Shown here piece by piece: positions 14,501 through 24,559 of a DNA stretch of 64,000 bases. The translations under genes and the position numbers were made by a program. The stretch's first letter is position 1. Each line of letters opens with the position of its first letter. The DNA comes from Marthasterias glacialis (Eukaryota; Echinodermata; Asteroidea; Forcipulatida; Asteriidae), in contig OU452235.1 of the NCBI GenBank assembly GCA_911728455.2, forward strand, positions 10,216,634 through 10,280,633, written 5' to 3'. The notes below the pieces were generated by a model, which worked only from the letters and a program-made list of their open reading frames with translations, searched no databases and had not been told where the DNA came from.

Positions 14501-17500
14501 AGTCTCAGTGAGTTTCTAAATTTAAAAAAAAATCAAACTGCTCAGATTAATGCGAGAATGATTTTCCACTAACAAACACGGGTGTTCTTATGCTACTGAT
14601 TCAGTCTCAGCGAGTTTCTAGATGAAAAAAAAATCAAACTACTCAGATTCATGCGAGAATGATTTTCCACTAACAACCTCAGTGTTTTTATTCTACTGAT
14701 TCAGTCTCAGCGAGTTTCAAAATGAAAAAAATTCAAACAGCTCAGATAAGCTCTGAGAATGATTTTCCACTAACAAACTATGGTGTACTTATTCTACTGA
14801 TTCAGTCTCAGCGAGTTTCAAGATGAAAAAAAATCAAACAGCTCAGATGGGCTCTGAGAATGATTTTCCACTAACAAACTATGGTGTTCTTATGCTACTG
14901 ATTCAGTCTCGGCGAGTTTCTAGATGAAAAAAAAATCAAACTACTCAGATTCATGCGAGAATGATTTTCCACTAACAACCTCAGTGTTTTTATTCTACTG
15001 ATTCAGTCTCAGCGAGTTTCAAAATGAAAAAAATTCAAACAGCTCAGATAAGCTCTGAGAATGATTTTCCACTAACAAACTATGGTGTACTTATTCTACT
15101 GATTCAGTCTCAGCGAGTTTCTAGATGAAAAAAAAATCAAACTACTCAGATTCATGCGAGAATGATTTTCCACTAACAACCTCAGTGTTTTTATTCTACT
15201 GATTCAGTCTCAGCGAGTTTCAAAATGAAAAAAATTCAAACAGCTCAGATAAGCTCTGAGAATGATTTTCCACTAACAAACTATGGTGTACTTATTCTAC
15301 TGATTCAGTCTCAGCGAGTTTCAAGATGAAAAAAAATCAAACTGCTCAGATTAATGCGAGAATGATTTTCCACTAACAAACACGGGTGTTCTTATGCTAC
15401 TGGTTCAGTCTCAGAGTGATTCTAAATGAAAAAAATTCAAACAGCTCAGTTTAATGCAAGAATGATTTTCCACTATCAAACACGGGTGTTCTTATGCTAC
15501 TGGTTCAGTCTCAGCGAGTTTCAAGATGAAAAAAAAATCAAACAGCTCAGATGGGCTCTGAGAATGATTTTCCACTAACAAACTATGGTGTTCTTATTCT
15601 ACTGATTCAGTCTCGGCGAGTTTCTAGATGAAAAAAATTCAAACAGCTCAGATAGGCTCTGAGAATGATTTTCCACTAACAAACTATGGTGTTCTTATTC
15701 TACTCATTCAGTCTCGGCGAGTTTCTAGATGAAAAAAATTCAAACAGCTCAGATGGGCTCTGCGAATGATTTTCCACTAACAAACTATGGTGTTCTTACT
15801 CTACTGATTCAGTCTCAGCGTGTTCTAGATGAAAAAAAATCAAACTGCTCAGATTAATGCGAGAATGATTTTCCACTAACAAACACGGGTGTTCTTAGGC
15901 TATTGGTTCAGTCTCAGCGAGTTTCTAGATGAAAAAAAATCAAACAGCTCAGATGGGCTCTGAGAATGATTTTCCACTAACAAACTATGGTGTTCTTATT
16001 CTATTGATTCAGTCTCGGCGAGTTTCTAGATGAAAAAAATTCAAACAGCTCAGATGGGCTCTGAGAATGATTTTCCACTAACAAACTATGGTGTTCTTAT
16101 GCTACTGATTCAGTCTCAGCGTGTTCTAGATGAAAAAAAATCAAACTGCTCAGATTAATGCGAGAATGATTTTCCACTAACAAACACGGGTGTTCTTATG
16201 CTACTAATTCAGTCTCAGTGAGTTTCTAAATTTAAAAAAAAATCAAACTGCTCAGATTAATGCGAGAATGATTTTCCACTAACAAACACGGGTGTTCTTA
16301 TGCTACTGATTCAGTCTCAGCGAGTTTCTAGATGAAAAAAAAATCAAACTACTCAGATTCATGCGAGAATGATTTTCCACTAACAACCTCAGTGTTTTTA
16401 TTCTACTGATTCAGTCTCAGCGAGTTTCAAAATGAAAAAAATTCAAACAGCTCAGATAAGCTCTGAGAATGATTTTCCACTAACAAACTATGGTGTACTT
16501 ATTCTACTGATTCAGTCTCAGCGAGTTTCTAGATGAAAAAAAAATCAAACTACTCAGATTCATGCGAGAATGATTTTCCACTAACAACCTCAGTGTTTTT
16601 ATTCTACTGATTCAGTCTCAGCGAGTTTCAAGATGAAAAAAAATCAAACAGCTCAGATGGGCTCTGAGAATGATTTTCCACTAACAAACTATGGTGTTCT
16701 TATGCTACTGATTCAGTCTCGGCGAGTTTCTAGATGAAAAAAATTCAAACAGCTCAGATGGGCTCTGAGAATGATTTTCCACTAACAAACTATGGTGTTC
16801 TTATTCTACTGATTCAGTCTCAGCGTGTTCTAGATGAAAACAAAAATCAAACTGCTCAGATTTAATGCGAGAATGATTTTCCACTAACAAACACAGGTGT
16901 TCTTATGCTACTGATTCAGTCTCAGCGAGTTTCTAGATGAAAAAAAAACTGCTCAGATTAATGCGAGAATGATTTTCCACTAACAAACATGGGTGTTCTT
17001 ATGCTACTAGTTTTGGTTTCATCGAGATGGGGAAAGACAAAAATTCAAACTGCTACTATGCCCCCGAGAATGATTTTATATTAATAAACACGGGTGTTCT
17101 TGATCCTACTGGTTCGGTTTCACCCAGATTGGGGAAGAAAAAAATTCAAACTGCTCAGATGGGCTCTTGGAATGATTTTCCACTAACAAACACGGGTGTT
17201 CTTATGCTACTGATTCAGTCTCAGTGAGTTTCTAGATTTAAAAAAAAAATCAAACTGCTCAGATTAATGCGAGAATGATTTTCCACTAACAAACACGGGT
17301 GTTCTTATGCTACTGATTCAGTCTCAGCGAGTTTCTAGATGAAAAAAAAATCAAACTACTCAGATTCATGCGAGAATGATTTTCCAGTAACAACCTCAGT
17401 GTTCTTATTCTACTGATTCAGTCTCAGCGAGTTTCAAAATGAAAAAAAAATTCAAACAGCTCAGATGGGCTCTGAGAATGATTTTCCACTAACAAACTAT

Positions 17501-17599
17501 GGTGTACTTATGCTACTGATTCAGTCTCGGCGAGTTTCTAGATGAAAAAAATTCAAACAGCTCAGATGGGCTCTGAGAATGATTTTCCACTAACAAACT

Positions 17600-19867
17600 A
17601 TGGTGTTCTTATTCTACTGATTCAGTCTCTGCGTGTTCTAGATGAAAAAAAAATCAAACTGCTCAGATTAATGCGAGAATGATTTTCCACTAACAAACAT
17701 GGGTGTTCTTATGCTAGTAGTTTGGTTTCATCGAGATTGGGAAAGACAAAAATTCAAACTGCAAATATGCCCCCGAGAATGATTTTCTATTAATAAACAC
17801 GGGTGTTCTGATCTTACTGGTTCGGTTTCACCCAGATTGGGGAAGAAAAAAATTCAAACTGCTCAGATGGGCTCTTAGAATAATTTCTGGATGAAAAAAA
17901 AATCAAACTGCTCAGATTAATGCGAGAATGATTTTCCACTAACAAACATGGGTGTTCTTATGCTACTAGTTTGGTTTCATCGAGATTGGGAAAGACAAAA
18001 ATTCAAACTGCAAATATGCCCCCGAGAATGATTTTCTATTTAATAAACACGGGTGTTCTGATCTTACTGGTTCGGTTTCACCCAGATTGGGGAAGAAAAA
18101 AATTCAAACTGCTCAGATGGGCTCTTAGAATGATTTTCCACTAACAAACACGGGTATTCTTATGCTACTGGTTCAATCTCAGCGAGATTCTAAATGAAAA
18201 AAAAAAATCAAACTGCACAGATTAATGCGAGAATGATTTTCTACTAACAAACACGGGTGTTCTTATGCTACTGGTTCAGTCTCAGCGAGATTCTAAATGA
18301 AAAAAATTCAAACAGCTGAGATGGGCTCTAAGAATGACTTTCCACTAACAAACACGGGTGTTCTTCTGCTACTGGTTCTGTTTCATCGAGATTGGGAAAG
18401 ACAAAAATTCAAACTGCTACTAGGCCCCCGAGAATGATTTTCTATTGATAAACACGGGTGTTCTGATCTTACTAGTTCGGTTTCACCCAGATTGGGGAAG
18501 AAAAAAATTCAAACTGCTCAGATGGGCTCTTAGAATGATTTTCCACTAACAAACTATGGTGTTCTTATGCTACTGATTCAGTCTCAGCGAGTTTCTAGAT
18601 GAAAAAAAAAATCAAACTGCTCTGATTAATGCGAGAATGATTTTCCACTAACAAAAACACGGGTGTTCTTATGCTACTGGTTCAGTCTCAGCGAGAATGG
18701 GAAAGACAAAAAGTCAAACTGCTCAGATTGCTTTGATAATGATTTTCCACTAACAAACACGGGTGTTCTTATGATACTGGTTCAGTCTCAGGGAGATCGG
18801 GAAAGACAAAAATTCAAACTGCTTAGACGTCGCTGAGAATGATTTTCTATTAACAAAAACGGGTGTCTTATGTTACTGGTTTTAGTCTTAGCGACATTGG
18901 GGTAGGGGGGAATTCAAACTGCTCAGATGGGCTCTTAGAATGATTTTCCACTAACAAACTATGGTGTTCTTATGCTACTGATTCAGTCTCAGCGAGATTC
19001 TAGATGAAAAAAAAATCAAACTGCTCTGATTAATGCGAGAATGATTTTCCACTAACAAAAACACGGGTGTTCTTATGCTACTGGTTCAGTCTCAGCGAGA
19101 ATGGGAAAGACAAAAATTCAAACTGCTCAGATTGCTTTGATAATGATTTTCCACTTACAAACACGGGTGTTCTTACACTACCGGTGCAATCTCAGCGAGA
19201 TTGGAGATGAAAAAAATTCATACTGCTCAGATTGCTCTGAGAATGATTTTCCACTAACAAACACGGGTGTTCTTATGATACTGGTTCAGTGTCAGCGAGA
19301 TCGGGAAAGACAAAAATTCAAACTGCTTAGACATCGCTGAGAATGATTTTCTATTAACAAAAACGGGTGTCTTATGTTACTGGTTTCAGTCTTAGCGACA
19401 TTGGGGGGGGGGAATTCAAACTGCTTAGATGGGCTCTGAGAATGATTTACAACTAACAAACAATTGTGTTCTTATGCTACTGGTGCAGTCTCAGGGAGAT
19501 TGGAGATGTAAAAAATTCAAACTGCTCAGACGTCTCTGAGAATGATTTTTTTATTAACAAACACGTGTGTTCATAAGCTACTGGTTTCAGTCTAAGTTAG
19601 TTTCTAGATGGAAAAAAAAACTGCTCAGATTGCTCTGAGAATGATTGACACGGATGTTCTTATGCTATTGGTTCAGTTCTCAGCGTGATCGGAAAGACAA
19701 AAATTCAAACTGCACATATGCCTCCGAGAATGATTTTCTATTAAATAAACACGGTGGTTCTGATCCTACTGGTTCGGTTTCATCGACATTAGTGAAAAAA
19801 AATCAAACTGCTCAGATGGGCTCAGAGAATGATTTTCCACTAACAATGGTGTTCTTATGCTATTGTT
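17600..19867. repeat. Divergent edge monomers of the satellite
   Basis: The period stays near 100 bp but the units differ much more from each other and from the bulk of the array. The A-tract is often replaced by GATTGGGAAAGACAAAAATTC or GGGGGGGGGAATTC, and GATTCAGTCTCAGC drifts towards GTTTCATCGAG. The last recognisable piece is GGTGTTCTTATGCTATTG near 19850-19867. Such divergence at an array edge is expected when unequal exchange homogenises the interior but not the flank. The ancestral-looking form (GGGAAAGAC) appears also at about 4030, 12600 and 17030 inside the array. Confidence 0.85.
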
Positions 19868-19880
19868 AACGAAAACCAGG

Positions 19881-19905
19881 TACATGTACATGTACATATA
19901 CCTTT
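19881..19905. repeat. TACATG microsatellite
   Basis: Short run of GTACATGTACATG units immediately after the satellite ends. The same hexamer motif recurs at 54680-54735. Confidence 0.8.
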
Positions 19906-19949
19906 ACATTGTAAGTGTGTGTATCCGCTACGTGTGTGTGACCGCAACG

Positions 19950-20032
19950 ATCGTGGAAAGAATGTCACACCACTCGCTGTTCCTAGGCAGTTGCTAAGGT
20001 AGGCGGGGCTTAATGGATCGGTCTACAGACCT
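19950..20032 (+). repeat. Interspersed repeat copy shared with 57545-57612
   Basis: A stretch of about 65 bp including GTCACACCA, CTAGGCAGTTGCTAAGG and GGCGGGGCTTAATGGAT is nearly identical to 57551-57612 in the same orientation. It marks one end or a fragment of a dispersed element; I cannot name the family. Confidence 0.75.
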
Positions 20033-20297
20033 TTATTATGGTGCCGCCATCTTGATTTTCTCCCATTCAAACCAATGCAGCCAAACCGAGGCTAGAAGAG
20101 CAAAAAGTCTGGTTCCTTTTTGTACAACGATTATTAGCGTATGCCCCACGTAAAAATGCGGACTGTTCTCTCATTTTGCCAACTGGTGCAATTATTTTTG
20201 ACACAATTCCAACCTCGTTCCCAGGGGTAACTGATCTTGCCCACAGACATAAAGAACCTTGCCGCACAATGTTTTTGTTACCGAGGTTGGCTCGATC
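20033..20297. other. Spacer between satellite and foldback element
   Basis: No gene seen. The stretch has balanced composition and a short open frame on the minus strand (20067-20267) without recognisable features. The sequence CCTCGTTCCCAGGGG looks like part of a dispersed repeat, but no second copy lies in the window. Confidence 0.4.
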
Positions 20298-20885
20298 ATG
20301 ACCACTGATCTCTAGTAGAATAGAGATCAGTACGAAAGCCCAATCGTGCCACAGAAATAAATAAAATCACTGGAAAATAATCCGTTATAACGAATTAATA
20401 ATCCGTTATAACGAATTAATAATCCGTAATAACGAATTAATAATCCGTAATAACGAATTAGCAATCCGTTATAACGAATTAGTAATCCGTTATAACGAAT
20501 TAAATAATCCGTAATAACGAATTAATAATCCGTTATAACGAATTAATAATCCGTAATAACGAATTAATAATCCGTTATAACGAATTAAATAATCCGTAAT
20601 AACGAATTAATAATCCGTTATAACGAATTAATTAATTAATTCGTTATTACGGATTATTAATTAGTTATTACGGATTATTAATTCGTTATTACGGATTATT
20701 AATTCGTTATAACGGATTATTAATTCGTTATTACGGATTATTAATTCGTTATAACGGATTATTAATTCGTTATTACGGATTATTTAATTCGTTATAACGG
20801 ATTATTAATTCGTTATAACGGATTATTTTCCAGTGATTTTATTTATTTCTGTGGCACGATTGGGCTTTCGTAGATCAGTGATCAT
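20298..20885. mobile_element. Foldback element with 21-bp repeats in both arms
   Basis: The two halves are reverse complements around 20633/20634, where CGAATTAATTAATTAATTCG (20624-20643) is a perfect palindrome. Each arm is made of tandem 21-bp units of the form AATCCGTTATAACGAATTA, with a TAATAAC alternative; I count 12 units on the left and 9 on the right, which explains the 64-bp difference in arm length. Beyond the repeats both arms carry the same unique sequence (TGGCACGATTGGGCTTTCGTA and its complement) and end in ATGA(T/C)CACTGATCT. The left end has an extra small hairpin at 20304-20330. There is no coding capacity. The structure fits a foldback-type or hairpin non-autonomous DNA element; no clear target duplication is visible. 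Confidence 0.85.
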
Positions 20886-21038
20886 AACCCCAGGAATTAT
20901 AAGTGATGTTTGAAGCTTTGCATGGTGTGAAAAATAATAAGGAACTATAATTAAGTAGTAAACTTGCGGGTACAACCATGTATGAAAACTCTTTTAGAAA
21001 GGAGTGGTAGCTCTGAAAAGAGCCGTGGGGGTCTCGGC

Positions 21039-21071
21039 GTTTCGAACAGTATACTCTCTGTTCGTCTTCAG
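21039..21071 (-). ncRNA. Hammerhead-like ribozyme motif in the Penelope 3' region
   Basis: On the minus strand CTGAAGA (21065-21071) is followed at once by a 7-bp stem (arms 21058-21064 and 21043-21049, 8-nt loop) and then by GAAAC (21039-21043). This is the order CUGANGA, stem II, GAAA of the hammerhead core, and hammerheads are known in Penelope-like elements. Two points weaken it: the stem pairs the base that should be the first G of GAAA, and I cannot pair a clean stem III with a GUH cleavage site. It may be a degenerate copy or only a conserved hairpin. Confidence 0.35.
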
Positions 21072-21083
21072 GAGAATGCTGGG

Positions 21084-21103
21084 CTGCTGCTGCTGCTGCT
21101 GCT
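21084..21103. repeat. GCT trinucleotide microsatellite
   Basis: About six GCT units (TGCTGCTGCTGCTGCTGCTG) lie in the 3' part of the Penelope-like element. Confidence 0.85.
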
Positions 21104-21109
21104 TAAGTG

Positions 21110-21867
21110 GGGCTACGCAGGGATGCACAATTTTTGGCGGGAAGGATCCAAGTTGTTGTTGACCGGTGATGCATGGCGGGTGGCTGCTGGCTGGATGTGT
21201 GTGCGCTGGGGTGTGTCAGTGTTGTGTTGTGGTGCTGGTGGAAGGCTGGGCTTGAGTAGTGGTGACCAGATGTCATTGATGAAAAAAACGATGTCTTGTG
21301 GAACTGTGTTGTGGGCTTTGATTTCTATGGCTTCTCAGACTCTGCGTTGGTGGCAATGCTGGACAGGAACGATGAGCTTGGTGTCTTTCCAGTTGATGCG
21401 ATGGTCTTGTTCGTGGGAATGTTTGATGATGGCTGATTTATCCAGATGTCCTAGTCTGCCATGTGCTTGGTGTTCCTTGATTCTTGGAGAGAAGTTGCGG
21501 CCGGTTTCTCCGATGTATACTTTACCGCACTCACATGGAATGCGGTAAACACCGGCCTTGTCCTGCGTGGCTTGTTTGTCCTTGTGTGTTTGTAGTGATG
21601 CTTGAATCTTGTTGGGTGCCGTGTGGAAGATTTTGACTTTATGCTTGGGTGAAGATGCGCTGGAGCTTGTGTGACGCATGGCCGATGTATGGTAGGGTGA
21701 TGCTTGACTTGAACTGTTGTCGTTCTTCTGGCAGGAGGCTGGGCTTGGGCTGGCTGAAGTTGAAGCGTTTGTAACCATTGAGTTGTAGTGATTTCTTGAT
21801 GTGGTGGAGAACCTGCTTTAAGTTGTGTTGGTCACAGGTGTTGAAAGCACGGCGGACCAATGTGTTG
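21110..21867 (-). pseudogene. Penelope GIY-YIG endonuclease part, broken
   Basis: The minus strand encodes the C-terminal part of a Penelope-like polyprotein. A helical stretch with HNLKQVLHHIK and LPYIGHASHKLQRIF is followed, in a shifted frame (break near 21650), by a GIY-YIG domain: GVYRIPCECGKVYIGETGR at about 21500-21555, then RIKEH, AHGRLGHLDKSAIIKH and EQDHRI. This nuclease nicks DNA for target-primed reverse transcription in active relatives. A TGA replaces an expected codon after HQRRV near 21335, and similarity (AIEIKAHNTVPQDI, FFINDIW) continues beyond it. The piece is separated from the RT part by the TTAA insertion. The plus-strand open frame over the same bases (20964-21548) is a shadow. 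Confidence 0.85.
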
Positions 21868-22248
21868 TTAAAGGCAAAGTATACCTTTGGTTTTTGGAAC
21901 CGTACATTTGCCTTAATGTCATATAATTGTAGATATATAGCATAAAACTAACCTGTGTAAATTTCAGTTCAAAAGTGGCAGCGTTTTTGAGATATCACCA
22001 AAAATCTGGAGAGGTTGTGTTCACGCAGAAGAAGTATCCGTCATTGGAATACACATTCTGAGAAGCGTTACGGCCAGATTCAAATTTTGGGGGATAAAAA
22101 GTGATTATTTTTCCATAACTGCAGTACTACGAAGTGAAACGTTTCTCAAAATGCATTATACTATCCAAAGCTGCTGTACTTCTTACCAAGTGAGTTATTA
22201 TTGCCATAAATTTTCAGAGTCATTACCAAACGTATACATACCCTTTAA
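21868..22248. mobile_element. TTAA-flanked non-autonomous DNA element inside the Penelope copy
   Basis: The insertion is bounded by TTAA on both sides (21868-21871 and 22245-22248). Its ends are inverted repeats of about 24 bp: GTTAAAGGCAAAGTATACC on the left, and GTTAAAGGGTATGTATACG reading in from the right. It is 377 bp counting one TTAA, with no coding capacity. TTAA duplication is typical of piggyBac-type transposition (also some Kolobok elements). Removing one TTAA and the insert restores a continuous reading frame of the host element across this point, which confirms the boundaries. It inserted after the Penelope copy was in place. Confidence 0.88.
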
Positions 22249-24005
22249 CTGCAGACTTGAAGCGTGGGTGATGAAATGAAGAACTGTGGAGGTAATGGTC
22301 TGTGTGTGTGTCGGCTTGCGGTGTACTGTGTGGGAGAGGGTTCCACCTGGTTTGCGCGTGACTTGGACATCTAGGAAGGAGATGGTGTTGTTTGATTATT
22401 GCTCCATGGTGAATTTGATGAGAGGATGCTGGTTGTTGAGGTGGAGGAGGAAGTCTTGAAGCGCTGTCTCGCCGTGGGGCCATACCACGAAGGTATCATC
22501 AACATAGCGGAGCCAGAGGTACATAGCGGAGCCAGAGGTTGGGGCGAAGATCTGCATTCTCGATGGTGTCTAATTTGAATTCCTCCATGAACAGATCTGC
22601 TAGAACCCGGGATCCCATGACGGCTCCAGAGTTCTGCTCGTAGAATTGGTCTCTCCATCTGAAGCTAGAAGACGAGACACACGTCAGGGACTTGGTCGGG
22701 CGTGAGGTTTGTGCGGTCTTTGATGGCAGGGTCGGCTTGTAGACGTTCTTTGGCGATGAGGCATGCTTCTTTGGTAGGTACGTTGGTGAATAGAGAGACC
22801 ACGTCAAAACTGACAAGGATGTCAGATTGACGGAGCTGGAGGTCCTTGATGAGCTTGACGAACTGGCTTGAGTTGGTGATGTGGTGCGGTGTGAGGCCTA
22901 CAAGTGGTTGAGGATTTTGGTCAGATGTCTGGTCTGGCTGTGTTGTAGGTAGGGGCACCTCTAGATGCTACGATGGGGCGGAGAGGAATATCTGGCTTGT
23001 GGATCTTGGGTTGTCCGAAGAAGCGTGGGCAGGAGGATGCCGATGGCTTGAGGTGACGGTACGTTGGTGTGCTGATAGCTTGGGATTGGTGAAGGGACCG
23101 GAGTTGATTGGTAATCTTGCGTTCGATGGCCGGGATGGGGTTTCTTGACAGGCGTCTGTAGGTGTCGGTTGAAAGGATGTCAGTCACCTTGTGGTCATAA
23201 TCTGTAGAAGACATGACCACGATGGCATTACCCTTGTCGGCTGACATGATGTGGATGGACTGGTCACGCTTGAGAGATCTGATGGCGGAGATTTCTTGCT
23301 TGCTGGTGTTGGGCTTGGGTAGCTTGGCGTTCTTGAGTGTTTGCAGGATCTGGATACGAACTTGGTTAGCGGCTGTCTTGTCTAGATGTTTTAGCACTGG
23401 TTCAGTGGCCTGGATGTCTTTGGTTGGTATCGAGCGGGGGGTGAGGGGGAAGTTCATGCCTTTGGGAAAGAACCTTGGTTTCAACTGGGGTGAGAGGTCG
23501 CTGGCTAAGGTTCACAACGGTGTGTTGGGTGAAGGCCTTAGTGCTGCAGAGGTGAGGTTTGGTGACAAAAGGTTGAGTGCACAGGTTATCTCTTTTTGTA
23601 TAATCTCTTATGTCGGTGGACTCGACTCTTTTGTTGGACCAAAGCTGGGTGAACTTGATGACTTGTTTCTGGCGGGTAGACTGGAAATGGTGGATGGTGG
23701 ACGCTTGGTTGAGTTCTTGGATCTTCGAGAAATCATCAACTGCGAGGGTAGACTGGAGGGACTGCCGTAGGATGGAATAATCTTCGTCTAACTGGGCTAA
23801 TTGGGTTCTGGTAGCGGCGATGCGTCAAGCTGGCGCGATGTAGGATGTTCTGGGAGCGGGTGGTGCGAATAGGGTCATGGAGTTGTATAGGCCTTGAGGT
23901 ATCGTTGTGGCAGCGTTTGAGGAAAGTCAGGCTGTTGATAAGCTTAGCCCGTTTGATGGTTGTTCTTTCCAGTGTCTTGAGGTGCTGGATGCTAAGCTCT
24001 CCGAA
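22249..24005 (-). pseudogene. Penelope reverse transcriptase part, broken
   Basis: On the minus strand, from 24005 downward: a linker (RAKLINSLTFLKRC near 23930), the pre-RT block FFPKGMNFPLTP (about 23470), MSADKGNAIVVM (about 23230), QPKIHKP and RPIVASRGAPTYN (about 22960), FDVVSLFTNVP (about 22810), FYEQNSGAVMGS with NLWLRYV (about 22560), the catalytic YVDD (22495-22506), and a C-terminal LDVQVTRKPGG and RKPTHTDHYLH block ending at the TTAA insertion. Frame breaks lie near 22930 and 22690 and at a 19-bp tandem duplication (22502-22520, 22521-22539) just before YVDD. The order and the SADKGNA block are diagnostic of Penelope-type RT. It cannot make an active enzyme as it stands. The plus-strand open frames at 23213-24027 are shadows. 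Confidence 0.9.
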
Positions 24006-24033
24006 CTATGGAATTAAGGAATTATGACGGGAA

Positions 24034-24214
24034 AATCTCCCATAATAAGGAAGATCTTAATAAGTCCTGTAGCCGATCCACTCAACGCGCCGCTCAAAAA
24101 TGGTATTCCTGCAAAAGAGGCACCATGAATCATAGATATGATACCATATATTGAGCGGTGCGTCGACTAGATCGGCCACATGCCCAAATAAAATCTCCCA
24201 CATTATGGGAGATT
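24034..24214. mobile_element. Small inverted-repeat element (about 180 bp)
   Basis: AATCTCCCATAAT at 24034-24046 is matched in inverse by ATTATGGGAGATT at 24202-24214. Inside, CCGATCCACTCAACGCGCCG is matched by the inverse of the stretch ending at about 24177, with 20 of 25 bases agreeing. The whole thus folds into an imperfect hairpin. No coding capacity; likely a MITE-type remnant. Confidence 0.65.
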
Positions 24215-24516
24215 ATTCTGGTTTCCTAGCCAAAGATTCCCTGACGACTCTTGTTAACAAGGTTGAGCAGACGGTACTTTTTTGTTGTGCGTGTAGCTTT
24301 TCCCGTGTTTAAGCTTCAGAGCAAACGTTAATTTTTTCCGGTGAAATCATCATCATTCGGCTGCTGTGCAGGCGAGCACATTTTTTTTGTAGTTTATAGT
24401 TTTTATTTTTTGTTTTAAGGCGTACAGGCTTGATTACCCACCTAGAAATAATCTATTTCGCGCCTCCTTATACACGTTTTCTAGTGTAAGAGTATCAAAG
24501 CAGGAAACCAGAATAA
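24213..24516. mobile_element. Element with perfect 15-bp inverted ends
   Basis: TTATTCTGGTTTCCT (24213-24227) and its exact complement AGGAAACCAGAATAA (24502-24516) bound a 304-bp stretch with no coding capacity. It directly abuts the preceding hairpin. A short non-autonomous DNA transposon is the simplest reading; no target duplication is clear. Confidence 0.5.
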
Positions 24517-24559
24517 AATAACCTTTATCATATCACAGCAGCATGTCGAATAAAATACG

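Larger units (their letters stand above)
1..19867. repeat. 100-bp satellite array, about 198 monomers, open at the left edge
   Basis: The same unit repeats head to tail with a period of 100-101 bp (for example the core AATGATTTTCCACTAAC recurs at 31, 131, 232, 332, 433 and 534). Each unit has an A-tract of 6-10 A that varies in length, then TCAAACTGCTCAGA, a variable 9-bp box, the conserved GAATGATTTTCCACTAACAAAC, a second variable box, and TTCTTATGCTACTGATTCAGTCTCAGCG split by single changes. Two main classes occur: one with ATGGGCTCTGAG and AACTATGGTGTT, the other with ATTAATGCGAG and AACACGGGTGTT; a third has ATTCATGCGAG and AACCTCAGTGTT. The unit length is not a multiple of three, so no reading frame persists and I see no gene in it. 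The array begins mid-monomer at base 1, so its true length is unknown. Confidence 0.97.
20964..24010 (-). mobile_element. Penelope-like retroelement, degenerate, minus strand
   Basis: Reading the minus strand from about 24010 down to 20964 gives the order expected for a Penelope-like element: an N-terminal linker, a reverse transcriptase and a C-terminal GIY-YIG endonuclease, followed by a 3' region with a hammerhead-like fold. The frame is broken several times and a 377-bp element is inserted at 21868-22248, so this copy is dead. Without the insertion it is about 2.67 kb, roughly full length for the coding part. I did not find a second copy of the 3' region upstream that would mark a terminal repeat. 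The ends are approximate, placed where similarity to the expected structure fades. Confidence 0.85.

Noticed and set aside
1..19867. Possible CRISPR-like periodic array
   Set aside because: The whole 100-bp unit repeats with substitutions along its length; there are no unique spacers between constant repeats, and the context is eukaryotic.
17027..19869. Open frames of 66-79 codons in the satellite
   Set aside because: They arise because divergent edge monomers lost stops. The frame shifts every unit since the period is not a multiple of three, and no start or codon pattern is kept.
20964..21548. 194-codon plus-strand open frame
   Set aside because: It lies opposite the GIY-YIG part of the Penelope-like element, which is recognisable on the minus strand; the plus-strand product is low-complexity and unlike any domain.
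23213..24027. Plus-strand frames of 185 and 60 codons
   Set aside because: Shadows of the minus-strand Penelope RT region.
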